NCBI GenBank assembly: GCA_963803065.1
Contig: CAWDKW010000009.1
Location: forward strand, 372,001 to 436,000
Origin: DASXMT01 sp963803065
GTDB lineage: Bacteria > Actinomycetota > Acidimicrobiia > Acidimicrobiales > RAAP-2
Length of the DNA: 64,000 nucleotides
Direction of reading: 5' to 3'
Shown: piece by piece, positions 35,633-45,572 of the stretch
Layout of the letters: the number at the start of each line of letters is the position of its first letter
How positions within the stretch are numbered: the first letter of the stretch is position 1
Notes under the pieces: generated by a model
What the model saw: only the letters and a program-made list of their open reading frames with translations
Database searches by the model: none
What the model was told of the DNA's origin: nothing
Translations under genes and position numbers: made by a program

Positions 35633-35917
35633 ATGCGAGTTGAAATCCACGTACGCCCGAACGCCTCCGCACCGGCGGTCGGCGGAGACTTCGATGGCGC
35701 GCTCATTGTCCGTGTTGTCGAGCCCGCTGCGTCCGGGCGGGCTACCGAGGCTGCTTTGAGGGCTGTCGCCGCGGCCGTTGACGTGCCCCGGCGATGCGTC
35801 ATGCTACTGAGGGGTCCCAAGAGTCGGAGGAAACTGGTTGAGATCCAAGTCTCATCCGCGGATGCTCGACGTGTCCAGACTGTGATGAACGGGCTGCGTA
35901 CCGGTGGTACAGATTGA
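35633..35917 (+). CDS. DUF167 (YggU-family) protein
   Basis: The 94-residue protein is a DUF167/YggU member: IHVRPNASAPAVGG, then ATEAALRAVAAAVDV and GPKSRRKLVEI. The family is widespread, small and soluble, with unknown function. It starts at an ATG after a purine-rich stretch. Neighbours give no clue. Confidence 0.8.
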   Translation: MRVEIHVRPNASAPAVGGDFDGALIVRVVEPAASGRATEAALRAVAAAVDVPRRCVMLLRGPKSRRKLVEIQVSSADARRVQTVMNGLRTGGTD

Positions 35918-35977
35918 TCGGATCACCGATCGGACATCGGGCTTCGGCGACACGACCGCGGCAGACCCGGTGCAACC

Positions 35978-36303
35978 TCACTCGGTCGCCTGATCGAATG
36001 CAGTGGAGAAGAGGTATGCGCTGGCAAGAGTTCGGTACGGTCGCCACGGTTCGGCTATGCGGCTGACTGGTCTTGGAGCCGCGTGAGGAGCCGGCGTGTG
36101 GCTTGTACTGACAGCTGCTGGCCGATGATCTGGAAGATCAGGGCACCGAACGCGTCCAGTTCGGGCAGCGCCGTGAGCCACTCCCGCGGGTCGAACTCGG
36201 GGTGCACATCGACAAGATGCCGCAGTACCGGATCGGCTTCACGCAGGTGGTCGCGGGCGGGCCGCAAGCGAGCGAGTCGAGCTCGTGCCGTCTCGACGCT
36301 CAT
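35978..36303 (-). pseudogene. alkA: decayed AlkA-like DNA-3-methyladenine glycosylase
   Basis: The first 83 codons (MSVETARARLARL to TRRLLTRLQDQ) match the N-terminal half of AlkA, including the FQIIGQQLSVQATRRL segment of the HhH-GPD domain. The frame then stops. Immediately downstream in another frame lies the C-terminal tail IAEPWRPYRTLASAYL. About 100 residues with the catalytic aspartate region are missing, so the enzyme cannot work. It overlaps the upstream ATP-grasp gene in an ATGA junction. Confidence 0.75.
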
Positions 36304-37568
36304 GAGCTCGACGGGCGGAGACCGGGGCGACGGGCTAGCTGTGCTGCCGTTAGACCCAGGCCAGGTCCCAGGTCGACATGGTGAGCGGACGGATCGGTCT
36401 CCAGGAGTTGACGCCATCCCTCGCCGGTGAGCGCGTAGTTCGACACACTTCCTGACGTGAACCAGGACCAGCTTCTCGGAACGGCGATGGTGGCTGCGGC
36501 GGCTATGGCTAGTGGAACGAGCGCCTTGGGATCATGGGAGAGAGGCGTGAGCTCTTCGCGGCTGTTGAGGTAGTGGTGGTTTCTTTGTGCTGCGTGGAGG
36601 ATCTCGCCGACGACACCGAGGCGACCGCCCCCGTGTTGAGCCACGCCGAGAACGGAGAGCAGCAGTTGGTGGGTAGCGACACCCCTTCGGCCCTCGGGCT
36701 GTGGGGCCGGGTGACCACCGTCGGCCAGCTCCATCATCGCTCGGACCAGATCCACTCCGGAGAAGATGGCGTTCTGCGGTTCGACCAGCCGAGGGTTGAC
36801 GTCGATGAACACCGGGCCGTCGTCGCTGAGGATCAGGTCGGCCGAGAGCGCTCCGTGCCAGCAGAGATCCCCGCCCAGGATCTCGAACCAGTGGCGGGCG
36901 TCGGGCATCGACACACTCGTCTTGTGGCTGGCGCCCCCGCCCGCGCCCTCAGCGGTGCGCTCGTTGGCGTGGAAGGCCACGAGCGATCCGTGGTCGAAGA
37001 CCGACTGGCACATGATCAAGGGGCCGTCGACCCCCGCCTGGACCAGTACCGGCTTTCCGGTCGCCGCGCCCCGCAACTCCGCGGGGGTGGTGACCCGACG
37101 GACGCCCCCCGACGCAGTGCCGATCGGGTCCTTGACGAAGGCCGGGAACCGAGCCCAGCCCTCGACCCCGATGGCCGAGGACGGTTGGGGAATCCCGAGG
37201 CGGCGGAGGGTCGCTGACGCCGAGATCTTGTCCTGGACGGCGGCCAGTGCAGCGAAGGACGGGACGGCGGTGGCGACCCCGGCTTTCTCGAGGCGGTTCT
37301 CGGCCCACGAGAGCACCGCCACCTGCTCCTGAGTGGGGAACAGCACGTCGAAGCGGCCGGACCGATAGACGTCGAGGACGGCGTCGAGCCACGTCAAGGG
37401 ATCCGCCCCATAGGGGGGAACCCGATGGACTCGGTCGACAGAACGGGTGAACCGGCACAGGCACATCGGGTCGGGCGACACCACGTCGACTACGTGGCCG
37501 TCCGCCGACAGCCGGGTTGCGCACTGGCGGGCGGTGAGCCCCGAACCGTCGCTGAGCAGCACCCTCAT
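36300..37568 (-). CDS. ATP-grasp domain protein
   Basis: The 422-residue protein is an ATP-grasp carboxylate-amine/thiol ligase. It starts with a preATP-grasp domain (MRVLLSDGSGLTARQCATRL), then has the ATP-binding region with FPAFVKDPIGTASGGVRR and VLVQAGVDGPL, and metal ligands in FIDVNPRLVEPQ. The ATG at 37568 is chosen because similarity begins there. It probably joins an amino or thiol group to a carboxylate, perhaps in peptide or cofactor synthesis. It overlaps the alkA remnant. Confidence 0.8.
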   Translation of the reverse strand: MRVLLSDGSGLTARQCATRLSADGHVVDVVSPDPMCLCRFTRSVDRVHRVPPYGADPLTWLDAVLDVYRSGRFDVLFPTQEQVAVLSWAENRLEKAGVATAVPSFAALAAVQDKISASATLRRLGIPQPSSAIGVEGWARFPAFVKDPIGTASGGVRRVTTPAELRGAATGKPVLVQAGVDGPLIMCQSVFDHGSLVAFHANERTAEGAGGGASHKTSVSMPDARHWFEILGGDLCWHGALSADLILSDDGPVFIDVNPRLVEPQNAIFSGVDLVRAMMELADGGHPAPQPEGRRGVATHQLLLSVLGVAQHGGGRLGVVGEILHAAQRNHHYLNSREELTPLSHDPKALVPLAIAAAATIAVPRSWSWFTSGSVSNYALTGEGWRQLLETDPSAHHVDLGPGLGLTAAQLARRPGLRPSSS

Positions 37569-37825
37569 ACGTATGGAGCGTAACGAAAGTGGTGGGACGG
37601 CCTGAGCGCATCGATCGGGCACAGGTCCTGGCCGCAGCCCCGCCGGAGGCAGCGGTCGCACCGAGCAGGCGGGCCACCAGACTCAACATCCTCAGGGCCG
37701 TGACGACCGACTGACCGCAGGTGGAGCGGTCTTCTGGATTGCGGGCGTCCGAGGCACAAGAGATGCCGTCGGTCGAATGGACCTGCCGCAGAGTGTGACG
37801 ATTTGACAAGATACGTAATTATCGA

Positions 37826-38332
37826 ATGATGTATCCGTCAACTATGCGACTCGCCACTTTGGCCCGCCGATGGCGAGCGCACCCCGAACCCGTTCCTCCG
37901 CCCGAGCCTGGTTCGCCCGCCGTCACCGATGTCGCCCGGCGCAATCGGGGCTCCCTGCAGCTACGCCATGTCGACGCGGGGTCCTGCAACGGATGCGAGC
38001 TGGAGATTGCCTCGATCTTCTCCCCGGTCTACGACGCCGAACGGTTCGGCATCCGGCTCGAGGCGTCACCCCGTCACGCCGATGGCCTGCTGGTCACAGG
38101 GCCGGTCACCCGCAACATGGCCGACCCGCTGCGCAAGACGCTCGACGCCGTGCCCCGACCCCGGGTCGTGGTCGCGGTCGGTGACTGTGCCCGTGACTGC
38201 GGCGTGTTCGCCGGCGCCTACGGCGTGGAGGGCTCGGTGGCCGACGTCGTGCCGGTCGACCTGGAGATTCCCGGCTGCCCGCCGGACCCCGCGGCGATCG
38301 TCGGCGCGTTGCGGGGCCTGGCCGGGAGGTGA
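37826..38332 (+). CDS. NuoB/HycG-like small subunit (Rv0082-like)
   Basis: The 168-residue protein resembles the 20-kDa subunit of complex I and group-4 hydrogenases, which holds the proximal [4Fe-4S] cluster. The four cysteines are present: SCNGCELEI, then GDCARDC and PGCPPDP. It is the first gene of a run matching M. tuberculosis Rv0082-Rv0087 in order. Several start codons are possible (ATG 37826, 37829 and 37844). It overlaps the next gene in a GTGA junction. This is the only gene of the complex that reads intact. Confidence 0.85.
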   Translation: MMYPSTMRLATLARRWRAHPEPVPPPEPGSPAVTDVARRNRGSLQLRHVDAGSCNGCELEIASIFSPVYDAERFGIRLEASPRHADGLLVTGPVTRNMADPLRKTLDAVPRPRVVVAVGDCARDCGVFAGAYGVEGSVADVVPVDLEIPGCPPDPAAIVGALRGLAGR

Positions 38333-40319
38333 CCGCGGGACTGCTCGAAGCCACCGCACTGTTCGGCCTGGCCGCGTCGTTGGCCGGGGCGATGGCACCT
38401 GAGAGGATCCGCATACTGCCGTCGTCGTGGCTGACCATTGCCGCGTGTGGGTGCGGGCTGGCGGTGGCAGCCGAAGTTCTCCACACGGGTCATGTCGCTG
38501 TCGTCCACACCGACCGCCTGTTGCCCCTCAGCGGGTTCTCGTTGGCGCTCGACCGTTTCGGCGCCCTCTTCGTGGCCGTGACCGCGGTCATCGGGATCTG
38601 CGCCATGGTCTTCCGCCTCGGCTACGACGGCCATGGCCTTTCCAGTCGCACGGCATCGTGCATTCTGCCGCTGTTCGTCACCACCCTCCTCCTCGTTCCG
38701 GCCGCGGCCAGCGTCACGACGTTCTTGTTCCTCTGGGAGCTGATGGCGATCGCCTCCCTGCTGCTGGTCCTGGTGGATCACCGTCGCCGGCCCGAGGTGC
38801 AGGTGGCGGCCCAGTGGTACGCGGTGATGACCCAGTTCGGGGCGGCCGCGCTGCTGGTGGGGCTGGTCATCGTGGCCGCCAATGCCGGCAGCCAATCGTT
38901 CGCCGCTATCGCCGCCGGGTCGGCCCGCCTGCCGACCTGGGTGCGCAGCACCGGCTTCTCCTGGCCGTGGTCGGCTTCGGCTCCAAGGCTGGGGTGGTGC
39001 CGCTGCACGTCTGGCTGCCCCGGGCCCATCCCGAGGCCCCCGGTCCGGTCTCGGCACTCATGTCGGCGGCGATGGTCAACCTCGGCGTCTACGGGATCAT
39101 CCGGGTCGGCGACGGGCTGCTCGGCGGCGGTCCGGCGTGGTGGTGGTTGCTCGTCATGGCCCTCGGCACGCTCTCCGCACTCTTCGGGTCGCTGCACTCG
39201 GCCACGAGCACCGACCTGAAGCGCCTGCTGGCCTATTCGACCACCGACAACGTCGGGCTGATGCTCTTGGGCGTGGGGGCCTCGGGGCTGTTCGCCTCGA
39301 CCGACCATCCCGCCCTGGCGCTGTTCGCGCTGGTCGCCGCGCTCCTCCAGGTGGTCTTCCACGCTGTGTTCAAGGGATCGCTGTTCCTTTCGGCCGGCTC
39401 GCTGCAGCAGGCACGGGTACCCGGGACCTCGACCGCCTCGGCGGACTGCTGCGGCGGATGCCGGTCACCGGCTCGATCTTCGTCGTCGGCGGATTGGCCA
39501 TCGCCGCCCTGCCGCCGTTGTGCGGCTTCGTGAGCGAATGGCTGCTCCTCCAGAGCATGCTGCATGGCCTCCCGTCGTCGAAACCGTCCCTGGCCATCGC
39601 CATGCCGCTCGGGGTCGGGGTGCTGGCCCTCACCGGTGGGCTGACCGCGGTGACCTTCGTCAAGGCCATCGGCATCGGCATGCTGGGCCAGCCACGCACC
39701 GAAAGGCCGCCCAGGCCGGGGAGGCCCCGGTCCATGTGGGGCGGCGCCGGGTCCTGGCCGGGTGTGCCTCGTCCTCGGCGTGGCGCCCTTCCTGGTCATC
39801 CCGGCCGTGCTCGACGCGGCCCGGCCGGCACCGGGAGCCGAGTCGCCGATCCGCTGGCCGGCGGGTGGGAGGTGGGCCTCGCCGGGGTCCACGGCGTGCT
39901 CGCGCCGGGCTTGCTGGCCGTCGGGCTCCTCGTGGCCATGGGGCTCGTGGCGGTGTCCGGCGGGCCTCCAGCGCAGCGCGGTGCGCCGCACCGAGGCATG
40001 GGGGTGCGGGCGGGAGCTCCAGACCGCCCGGATGGAGTACACCGCCACCTCCTTCGGTGAGCCGCTGACCCGGGTGTTCGAGGACGTCCTGCGACCCGCC
40101 ACGACCTCGATGTCAGCCACACCGCCGAGTCGCGCTACTACGTCGAGTCGGCCACGTTCCACACCTCGGTCGAGGACGCCTTCGAGCGACACGTCTACCG
40201 CCCGCCGCGTGGGCCTCGTTGTGGGGACCCTCGCCCGCCGGGTGCCGAACGGCAGCGTGCACCGCTACCTCGCCTTCGGGCTGGTCGCCCTGGTCGTCGT
40301 GCTGGTGGTCGTCGCATGA
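38329..40319 (+). pseudogene. HyfB/NuoL-like proton-pumping subunit, frameshifted (Rv0083-like)
   Basis: This is an antiporter-like membrane subunit. In three frames it shows successive NuoL/HyfB signatures: WELMAIASLLLVL, then VGFGSKAGVVPLHVWLPRAH, then HAVFKGSLFLSAGSL, and near the end EYTATSFGEPLTRVFEDVL. At least six frame changes occur (near 38,965, 39,408, 39,695, 39,755 and later), nearly all explained by one missing base. It starts at GTG 38329 and ends overlapping the next ATG. As written it cannot make a full protein; sequencing error is possible. Confidence 0.75.
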
Positions 40320-41272
40320 GCTGGCCGGTCGCGCGGTGGCGGCGATCTCGCTGCTCCAGGTGCTCGCCGTGGTCATCGGCGGGCCGCTGCTGGTCGGGCT
40401 GATGCGCAAGGTGCGTTGCCGTCTCGAGGGCCGGGTCGGGCCGCCGATCCGCCAGCCGCTGCTCGATCTGCGCAAGCTGGCCCGGCGGGAGCGCACCCGG
40501 CCCGAGCAGGCCAGCTGGGTCTTCTCGGCGGCCCCGGTCGTGCTGGTCGCCACCACCCTGGTGGTCGCCGCCATCGCGCCGCTGTTCGCCACCGATCCCG
40601 CCTTCGGGTGGTCGGCGGACCTGTTCGCCGTCGTCTTTCTGCTGCTGCTCGGCTCGGTCGCCCTCGCCCTCGGCCGCCCTCGACACCGGGACCGCCTTCG
40701 GGGGCATGGGGGCCAGCCGGGCCATGACGATCGGCGCACTGGCCGAGCCGGCGCTGCTGGTCGCCGTCTTCGCCCTGTCGGTGCCCGCCCGCTCCTCCAA
40801 CCTGCCGGCGATCATCGCCCGGTCGCTGGCCCACCCCGCCTGGCTGGCCACCCCGCAGCGCCTGCTCGCGCTGGTCGCGTTCGTCATCGTGATCGTGGCC
40901 GAGAGCGGCCGGCTCCCGGTGGACAACCCGAGCACCCACCTCGAGCTGACCATGATCCACGAGGCCATGGTCCTCGAGTACGCCGGGCCGGACCTGGCGC
41001 TGGTCAAGCTGGGCGAGTCCATGCGCCTGGCCGTCTGCTCGGGCCTCTTCGCCGACCTGTTCGTCCCCTGGGGCGTCGCCACGGCGCCCGGTGCCGGGCA
41101 TCTGGCGCTGGGCCTGGTGTCGTCGGGGGCAAGGTGGCGGTCCTCGGCGTCGGCGCTGGCGGCCTTCGAGGTCGCCATGGCCAAGCTGCGGCTGTTCCGT
41201 GTGCCCGAGCTGCTGGCCGGGGCGTTCGTCCTCTCCGTGCTGGCCGTGGTCTCGGCCCTGGTGGTGCCATGA
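40316..41272 (+). pseudogene. HycD/NuoH-like membrane subunit, frameshifted (Rv0084-like)
   Basis: The NuoH/HycD-like subunit connects the peripheral and membrane arms. Segments VGPPIRQPLLDLRKLARRE, then EPALLVAVFALSVPARSSN, and ESGRLPVDNPSTHLELTMIH are clear. Frame changes occur just after the ATG at 40316, near 40,675, and twice around 41,110-41,150. The ESGRLPVDNPSTHLELT motif is typical of this subunit in group-4 hydrogenases and Ehr complexes. Confidence 0.75.
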
Positions 41273-41913
41273 GCGGCGCTCTCCTCGGCCCTCACCCTGG
41301 CCGCCGGCGCCGTGCTCGTCTGCGCGGTCGCCGTCCTGTGGCTGTCCTCGGTGCGCTCGTGGTCCGGGTCGTCGCCGTCCAGGGCGTCGCCCTCGGGCTC
41401 GTCGCGCTGATCCTCGGCGTCCACACACGATGCCGGCTTGATCGCCACCGCCGCGGTCGTGGTCGGGGTCAAGGGCGTGGCCATCCCGGTCTTCCTCAGA
41501 GCCGGGGTGGCGGTGCCCTCGCGCGAGACGCAGGCCGCTGGTCAACGTCCCCGCCTCGCTGGTCGCCTCCGCCGTCCTCATCGTGCTCGCCTTCGCCACC
41601 ACCCGCGGCGTGGCCGCTTCGTCGGCACCACGCCGGGCGCCCTGGTGCCCGTCGGCTTCGCCACCCTGCTGCTCGGCTTCTTCGTCCTGGTGGCCCGGCG
41701 CAAGCCGGTCTTCCAGATGGTCGGCCTGCTCCTGGTCGACAACGGCATCGCCCTCGTGGCGTTCCTCTCACCGCCGGGGTCCCGTTCCTGATCGAACTCG
41801 GCGTCTCCCTCGATGTCCTCCTGGGCGTGGTCGTGCTCATGGTCCTGGCCCACCGATTGCGGACCGAGTTCGGCGATCTCGACCTCGACGCGCTCCAGGA
41901 GCTGCACGACTGA
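41269..41913 (+). pseudogene. HycP/HyfE-like membrane subunit, frameshifted (Rv0085-like)
   Basis: This short membrane subunit shows hydrophobic segments that must be read in several frames: GVALGLVALILGVHT, IATAAVVVGVKGVAIPVFLR, GALVPVGFATLLLGFFVLVA and GVPFLIELGVSLDVLLGVVV. About four frame changes are needed. It begins in an ATGA overlap with HycD and ends in a TGATG junction. Confidence 0.65.
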
Positions 41914-43362
41914 TGGTCCTCGTGCTTACCTCGCCCTTCCCCTGGTCGGGGGCGACCGTCATCGGCGGCGTGGCGACCGTGGCCGCTGGATCGCCGTGGC
42001 CTGCAACGGCGCCGCGCTGGCCTCGGGGTATGGACCGGCGGTCCGGGTGGTCAGCTACGGCCCGTGACCGGCGCGACGGGTGTGCTGCGGGCCGACGCCC
42101 TCAGCGCCTTCATGGTGGTGGTCATCGGCGGCCATCGCCGTGCTGGCCTCGTGGCTCGGGGTCCGCACCATCGCCCTCGAGATGGCCGACGGGCGGTGCA
42201 GACGGCGGCGAGCCATCACCTACGGCGTGCTGGTCCAGGCGTTCGTCGCCGCCATGCTCCTGGCCGTCCTGGCCGCCAACGTCGGGGTGCTGTGGGTGGC
42301 GATCGAGGCGACCACCGTCGTCACCACCTTCCTGGTCGGCCACCGCCGGACCAAGGGTGCGCTGGAAGCCTCATGGAAGTACATCGTGATCTGCTCGGTC
42401 GGGATCGCCCTGGCCTTCCTCGGCACCGTGCTCGTCTATCTCTCCGCCGTGCACGCCGGCGGGCACTCGGCCAGGCCCTCGACTGGACGTCGCTCATGGC
42501 CAACGCCCACCACCTCGACCCCTCCGTGATGCGGCTCGGGTTCGCCCTCGTGGTCCTCGGCTACGGCACCAAGGTCGGCCTCGCCCCCATGCACAGCTGG
42601 CTCCCCGACGCCCACAGCCAGGCGCCCGCCCCGATCTCCGCCCTCATGTCGGGCGTGCTGCTCACCGTCGCCTTCTACGCCATCCTGCGCTTCAAGGCGG
42701 TCGCCGACGTCGCCCTCGGGCCCGGGTTCTCCCGCACTCTGCTGGTCATCGTGGCGCTCCTGTCGCTCGTCGTCGCCGCCTCGCTGCTGCTCACCCAGCG
42801 CGACTACAAACGGATGCTCGCCTACCACAGCATCGAGCACATGGGCCTCATCGCCCTGGGCGCGGCGGCGGGCATCCCGCTCGCCATCGCCGCCGTGCTC
42901 CTGCACATCCTGGGCCACGGCCTGGCCAAGAGCGTGCTGTTCCTGACCTCGGGGGAGATCATGGCCGCCGAGGGCACCAGCCAGATCGACGGGGTCCGGG
43001 CCCTGCTGGCCCGCCGGCCGGCCCTCGGCGGGGTGTTCGGCGTCGGCCTCGTGGCCTTGCTCGGTCTGCCCCCGTTCAGCCTGTTCATCAGCGAGCTCCT
43101 CATGGCCCGGGCCGAGTTCCAAGTCGGGCTCGGCTGGGCCGCGATCGTGGCCGTGTCGCCATGGCCGTCATCTTCGTCGCCGTCGCCGGCCACGCCCGCC
43201 ACATGCTGCTCGGCCCCCGACCACCCCCGAGCCGCTGGGCCGCCCCCGAACTGGGTCGCCGCCCCACTGGTCGGCGGCCTGGTCGTCTGCGGCCTGATCG
43301 GCGTCTTCGCCTGGCCGCTGTCGGGCCTGCTCCAAGCGGCCGCCCACGTGGTGGCGCCGTGA
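41913..43362 (+). pseudogene. HycQ/HyfF-like proton-pumping subunit, frameshifted (Rv0086-like)
   Basis: This is the second antiporter-like subunit. The well-preserved central part (42,480-43,140) reads LGYGTKVGLAPMHSWLPDAH, DYKRMLAYHSIEHMGLIAL and ILGHGLAKSVLFLTSGEI. Frame changes occur near 41,990, 42,060, 42,125, 42,470, 43,155 and 43,250. It ends in a GTGA overlap with HycE. Confidence 0.75.
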
Positions 43363-44883
43363 CCTGGACCGAGACGCTTCCGGTCGACCTCCGTCCTGTC
43401 GGCCTCCACCGCTTCGCCGGGACGGTGCGGCCCGGCGACCTGGTCGAGGTGGCCCGCGCGCTCTTCGACCAGGGGATGCGCCTGGCGCTGGTCTCCGGCC
43501 ACGACGACGGCACGTCCATGCGGGCCGTCTACCTCTTCACCGCCGGGCCACCCGACACCCGGGTCGAGCTGCACGTCCCCCTCGACCCCGCACAGCCCGA
43601 GGTGCCGACCCTGGCCGCCCTGTCGTTCCCGGCCAGCCGCTTCGAGCGCGAGATGGCCGACCTGTTCGGCATCGAGCCGCTCGGCCACCCCCAACCCCGC
43701 CGCCTGGTACTGCACCAGCACTGGCCGCGCGACTGGCACCCGATGCGCCACGGATCGCCGAACCGCCCCGATGGTCGCCTGACGCCGGGTCGTTCCCCTT
43801 CGTGCCCGTCGAAGGACCCGGCGTCTACGAGATCCCGGTCGGGCCGGTCCACGCCGGGCTCATCGAGCCCGGCCACTTCCGGTTCTGGGTCGTCGGCGAG
43901 ACCATCCTGCGCATGAAGGCCCGGCTCTGGTTCGTCCACAAGGGGATCGAACGGCTCTTCGAAGGCAAGGACTCGCCGCCGGCCTGGAGATCGCCGAGCG
44001 GATCTCCGGCGACACCGCCGTCGGCCACGCCCTCGCCTACTGCCAGGCCGTCGAGGACGCCCACGTGCGCGTGCCTGCCAGAGCCCAGGTCCTGCGGGCG
44101 GTCCTGCTCGAGCTCGAACGGCTCTACAACCACGTCGCCGACATCGGCGCCCTGTGCAACGACGTCGGATTCGGGCTGGCCCAGGCGTGGGCCCTCTCGC
44201 TGCGTGAACAGCTCCTCCGGCTCAACGCCGAGGTCACCGGCCACCGGCTGCTCCGCGGCGGCGTGGTGCCCGGAGGAGCCCGGGTCCGCCGCCTGCCCAC
44301 CGAGGCCGAGCTGGCCGAGATCGGCCAACGCTTCGAGGAGCTGGTCGAGCTGGCCAGCTCCAACGCCCTGGTGATGGAGCGCTTCACCGGCACCGCCACC
44401 CTCGACTGTCCCACGCCCGCGACCTCGGCGTCGTCGGCGTCGTCGCCCGGGCGTCAGGCCTCGACTTCGATGCCCGGGCGCCCACCCCTTCATCGAACTG
44501 GCCGACGGGTTCGCCCCCGCATGCCAGACGACCGGGGACGTGCTGGCCCGCTACTCGGTCCGGGTCGACGAGGTGCACGCCTCGCTCTCGCTCCTCGCCG
44601 ACCTCATCGACCGGGCCCGGACCTCGACGCCGTCCTACCGCTGAGCGGCACGGCCTCAGACGACCAGCCAGCCGGAGGGGTTGGGATCGCCGAGGGGTGG
44701 CGCGGCGCCGTCGTCCACCGGGTCGAACTCGACGACCAGGGCAGACTCGGCCGGGTGAAGGTCGTGGACCCCTCGTTCCTCAACTGGCCCGCACTGCCGG
44801 TATCCCTGGCCGACACCATCGTCCCCGACTTCCCCCTGGCCAACAAGAGCTTCAATCTCTCCTACGCCGGCAACGACCTATGA
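43359..44883 (+). pseudogene. HycE-like large subunit without nickel ligands, frameshifted (Rv0087-like)
   Basis: The N-terminal part is NuoC-like (FPASRFEREMADLFGIEPLG) and the rest NuoD-like (HKGIERLFEGK, YCQAVEDAH, LLELERLYNHVADIGALCND). Three or more frame changes occur (near 43,785, 43,975 and 44,400-44,650). After correcting frame, the first nickel motif, normally ER-CG-C, reads ERISGDTAVGHALAY, and the C-terminus ends NKSFNLSYAGNDL with no CXXC. Both NiFe cysteine pairs are absent, so it is not a standard hydrogenase but an Ehr-type subunit. Confidence 0.75.
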
Positions 44884-44951
44884 CCACACCCGACGTGCAA
44901 CTGCCAGATTCATCAATTCATGTAACGTTGAGGTCCGTAGCCCGGAGGTAA
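44880..44951 (+). other. 23-codon frame before the regulator
   Basis: A short frame (MTTPDVQLPDSSIHVTL) begins in an overlap with the HycE stop and ends at 44951. It is low in GC for this window. It contains the repeated ATTCAT (44908 and 44916) and may instead be promoter sequence of the ArsR gene at 45022. Confidence 0.25.
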
Positions 44952-45021
44952 GGCGACGACCACCGAGCGTGCACCCCGCACCGCGACGAAGCGTGCACAT
45001 TGCCACGAGGAGCTGTTCCCC

Positions 45022-45363
45022 ATGACGCCTCCCATCTACCAAGTCAAGGCCGAGTTCTTCAAAACGCTCGGCCACCCGGCGCGGATCCGCATCCTCGAGG
45101 TCCTGCGCGACGGCGAACGGCCCGTCAGCGAGCTCATCCCCGAGGTCGGCATCGAAGCCTCACACCTCTCCCAACAGCTCGGCCTCATGCGCCGGGCCAA
45201 CCTCATCCAAGCGCGCAAGGTTGGGTCGAACGTCTACTACTCGGTCGGCGATCCGATGCTCTTCGAGCTGTTGGAGGTGGCCAAACGGATCATCACCGCA
45301 TCCCTGGCCGAAACCCAAGAGCTGCTCGAACAGATTCAGGCTTCCAGTCCGAGTCCCCCGTGA
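45022..45363 (+). CDS. ArsR-family regulator (Rv0081-like)
   Basis: The 113-residue winged-helix protein (KAEFFKTLGHPARIRILEVL, then SHLSQQLGLMRRANLIQARK) is close in length and sequence to M. tuberculosis Rv0081, a DosR-regulon ArsR regulator that sits beside the Rv0082-Rv0087 complex. It lacks the metal-binding cysteines of true ArsR. Here it lies downstream of the complex genes rather than upstream. It has a GAGGAG ribosome site 9 bp before its ATG. It probably regulates the complex and itself. Confidence 0.85.
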   Translation: MTPPIYQVKAEFFKTLGHPARIRILEVLRDGERPVSELIPEVGIEASHLSQQLGLMRRANLIQARKVGSNVYYSVGDPMLFELLEVAKRIITASLAETQELLEQIQASSPSPP

Positions 45364-45367
45364 CGAA

Positions 45368-45381
45368 GGCACCTTCGGCCC
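45368..45381. promoter_or_regulatory. possible DosR-like box
   Basis: GGCACCTTCGGCCC differs by one base from the strong form GGGACCTTCGGCCC. It lies just after the ArsR stop and 189 bp before the ArsR-rhodanese gene, farther than usual. Confidence 0.4.
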
Positions 45382-45562
45382 GTCGCCCGGTCGCCCGGTC
45401 CCTAGCGCGGGCGCCTGAGGAGTTCGGTCTCGGCGCTGCCCGCGGCGCGGGCACCGAGAAATCACCCTCGGGTTCGGCCGTCGAAGGTCAACAGGCAGCG
45501 ATTCGGGTCGGCCAAGAGCCCCGCTACACGCCCCTACGGCGCCCGGCGTTCGAGGCTATTCT

Positions 45563-45572
45563 ATAGATCTAT
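45563..45572. promoter_or_regulatory. palindrome at the ArsR-rhodanese start
   Basis: ATAGATCTAT is a perfect palindrome that overlaps the ATG at 45571, inside a larger imperfect dyad (ATTCTATAGA / TCTATGGATT). An ArsR-type autoregulatory operator on a leaderless or very short-leader gene is likely. Confidence 0.5.
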
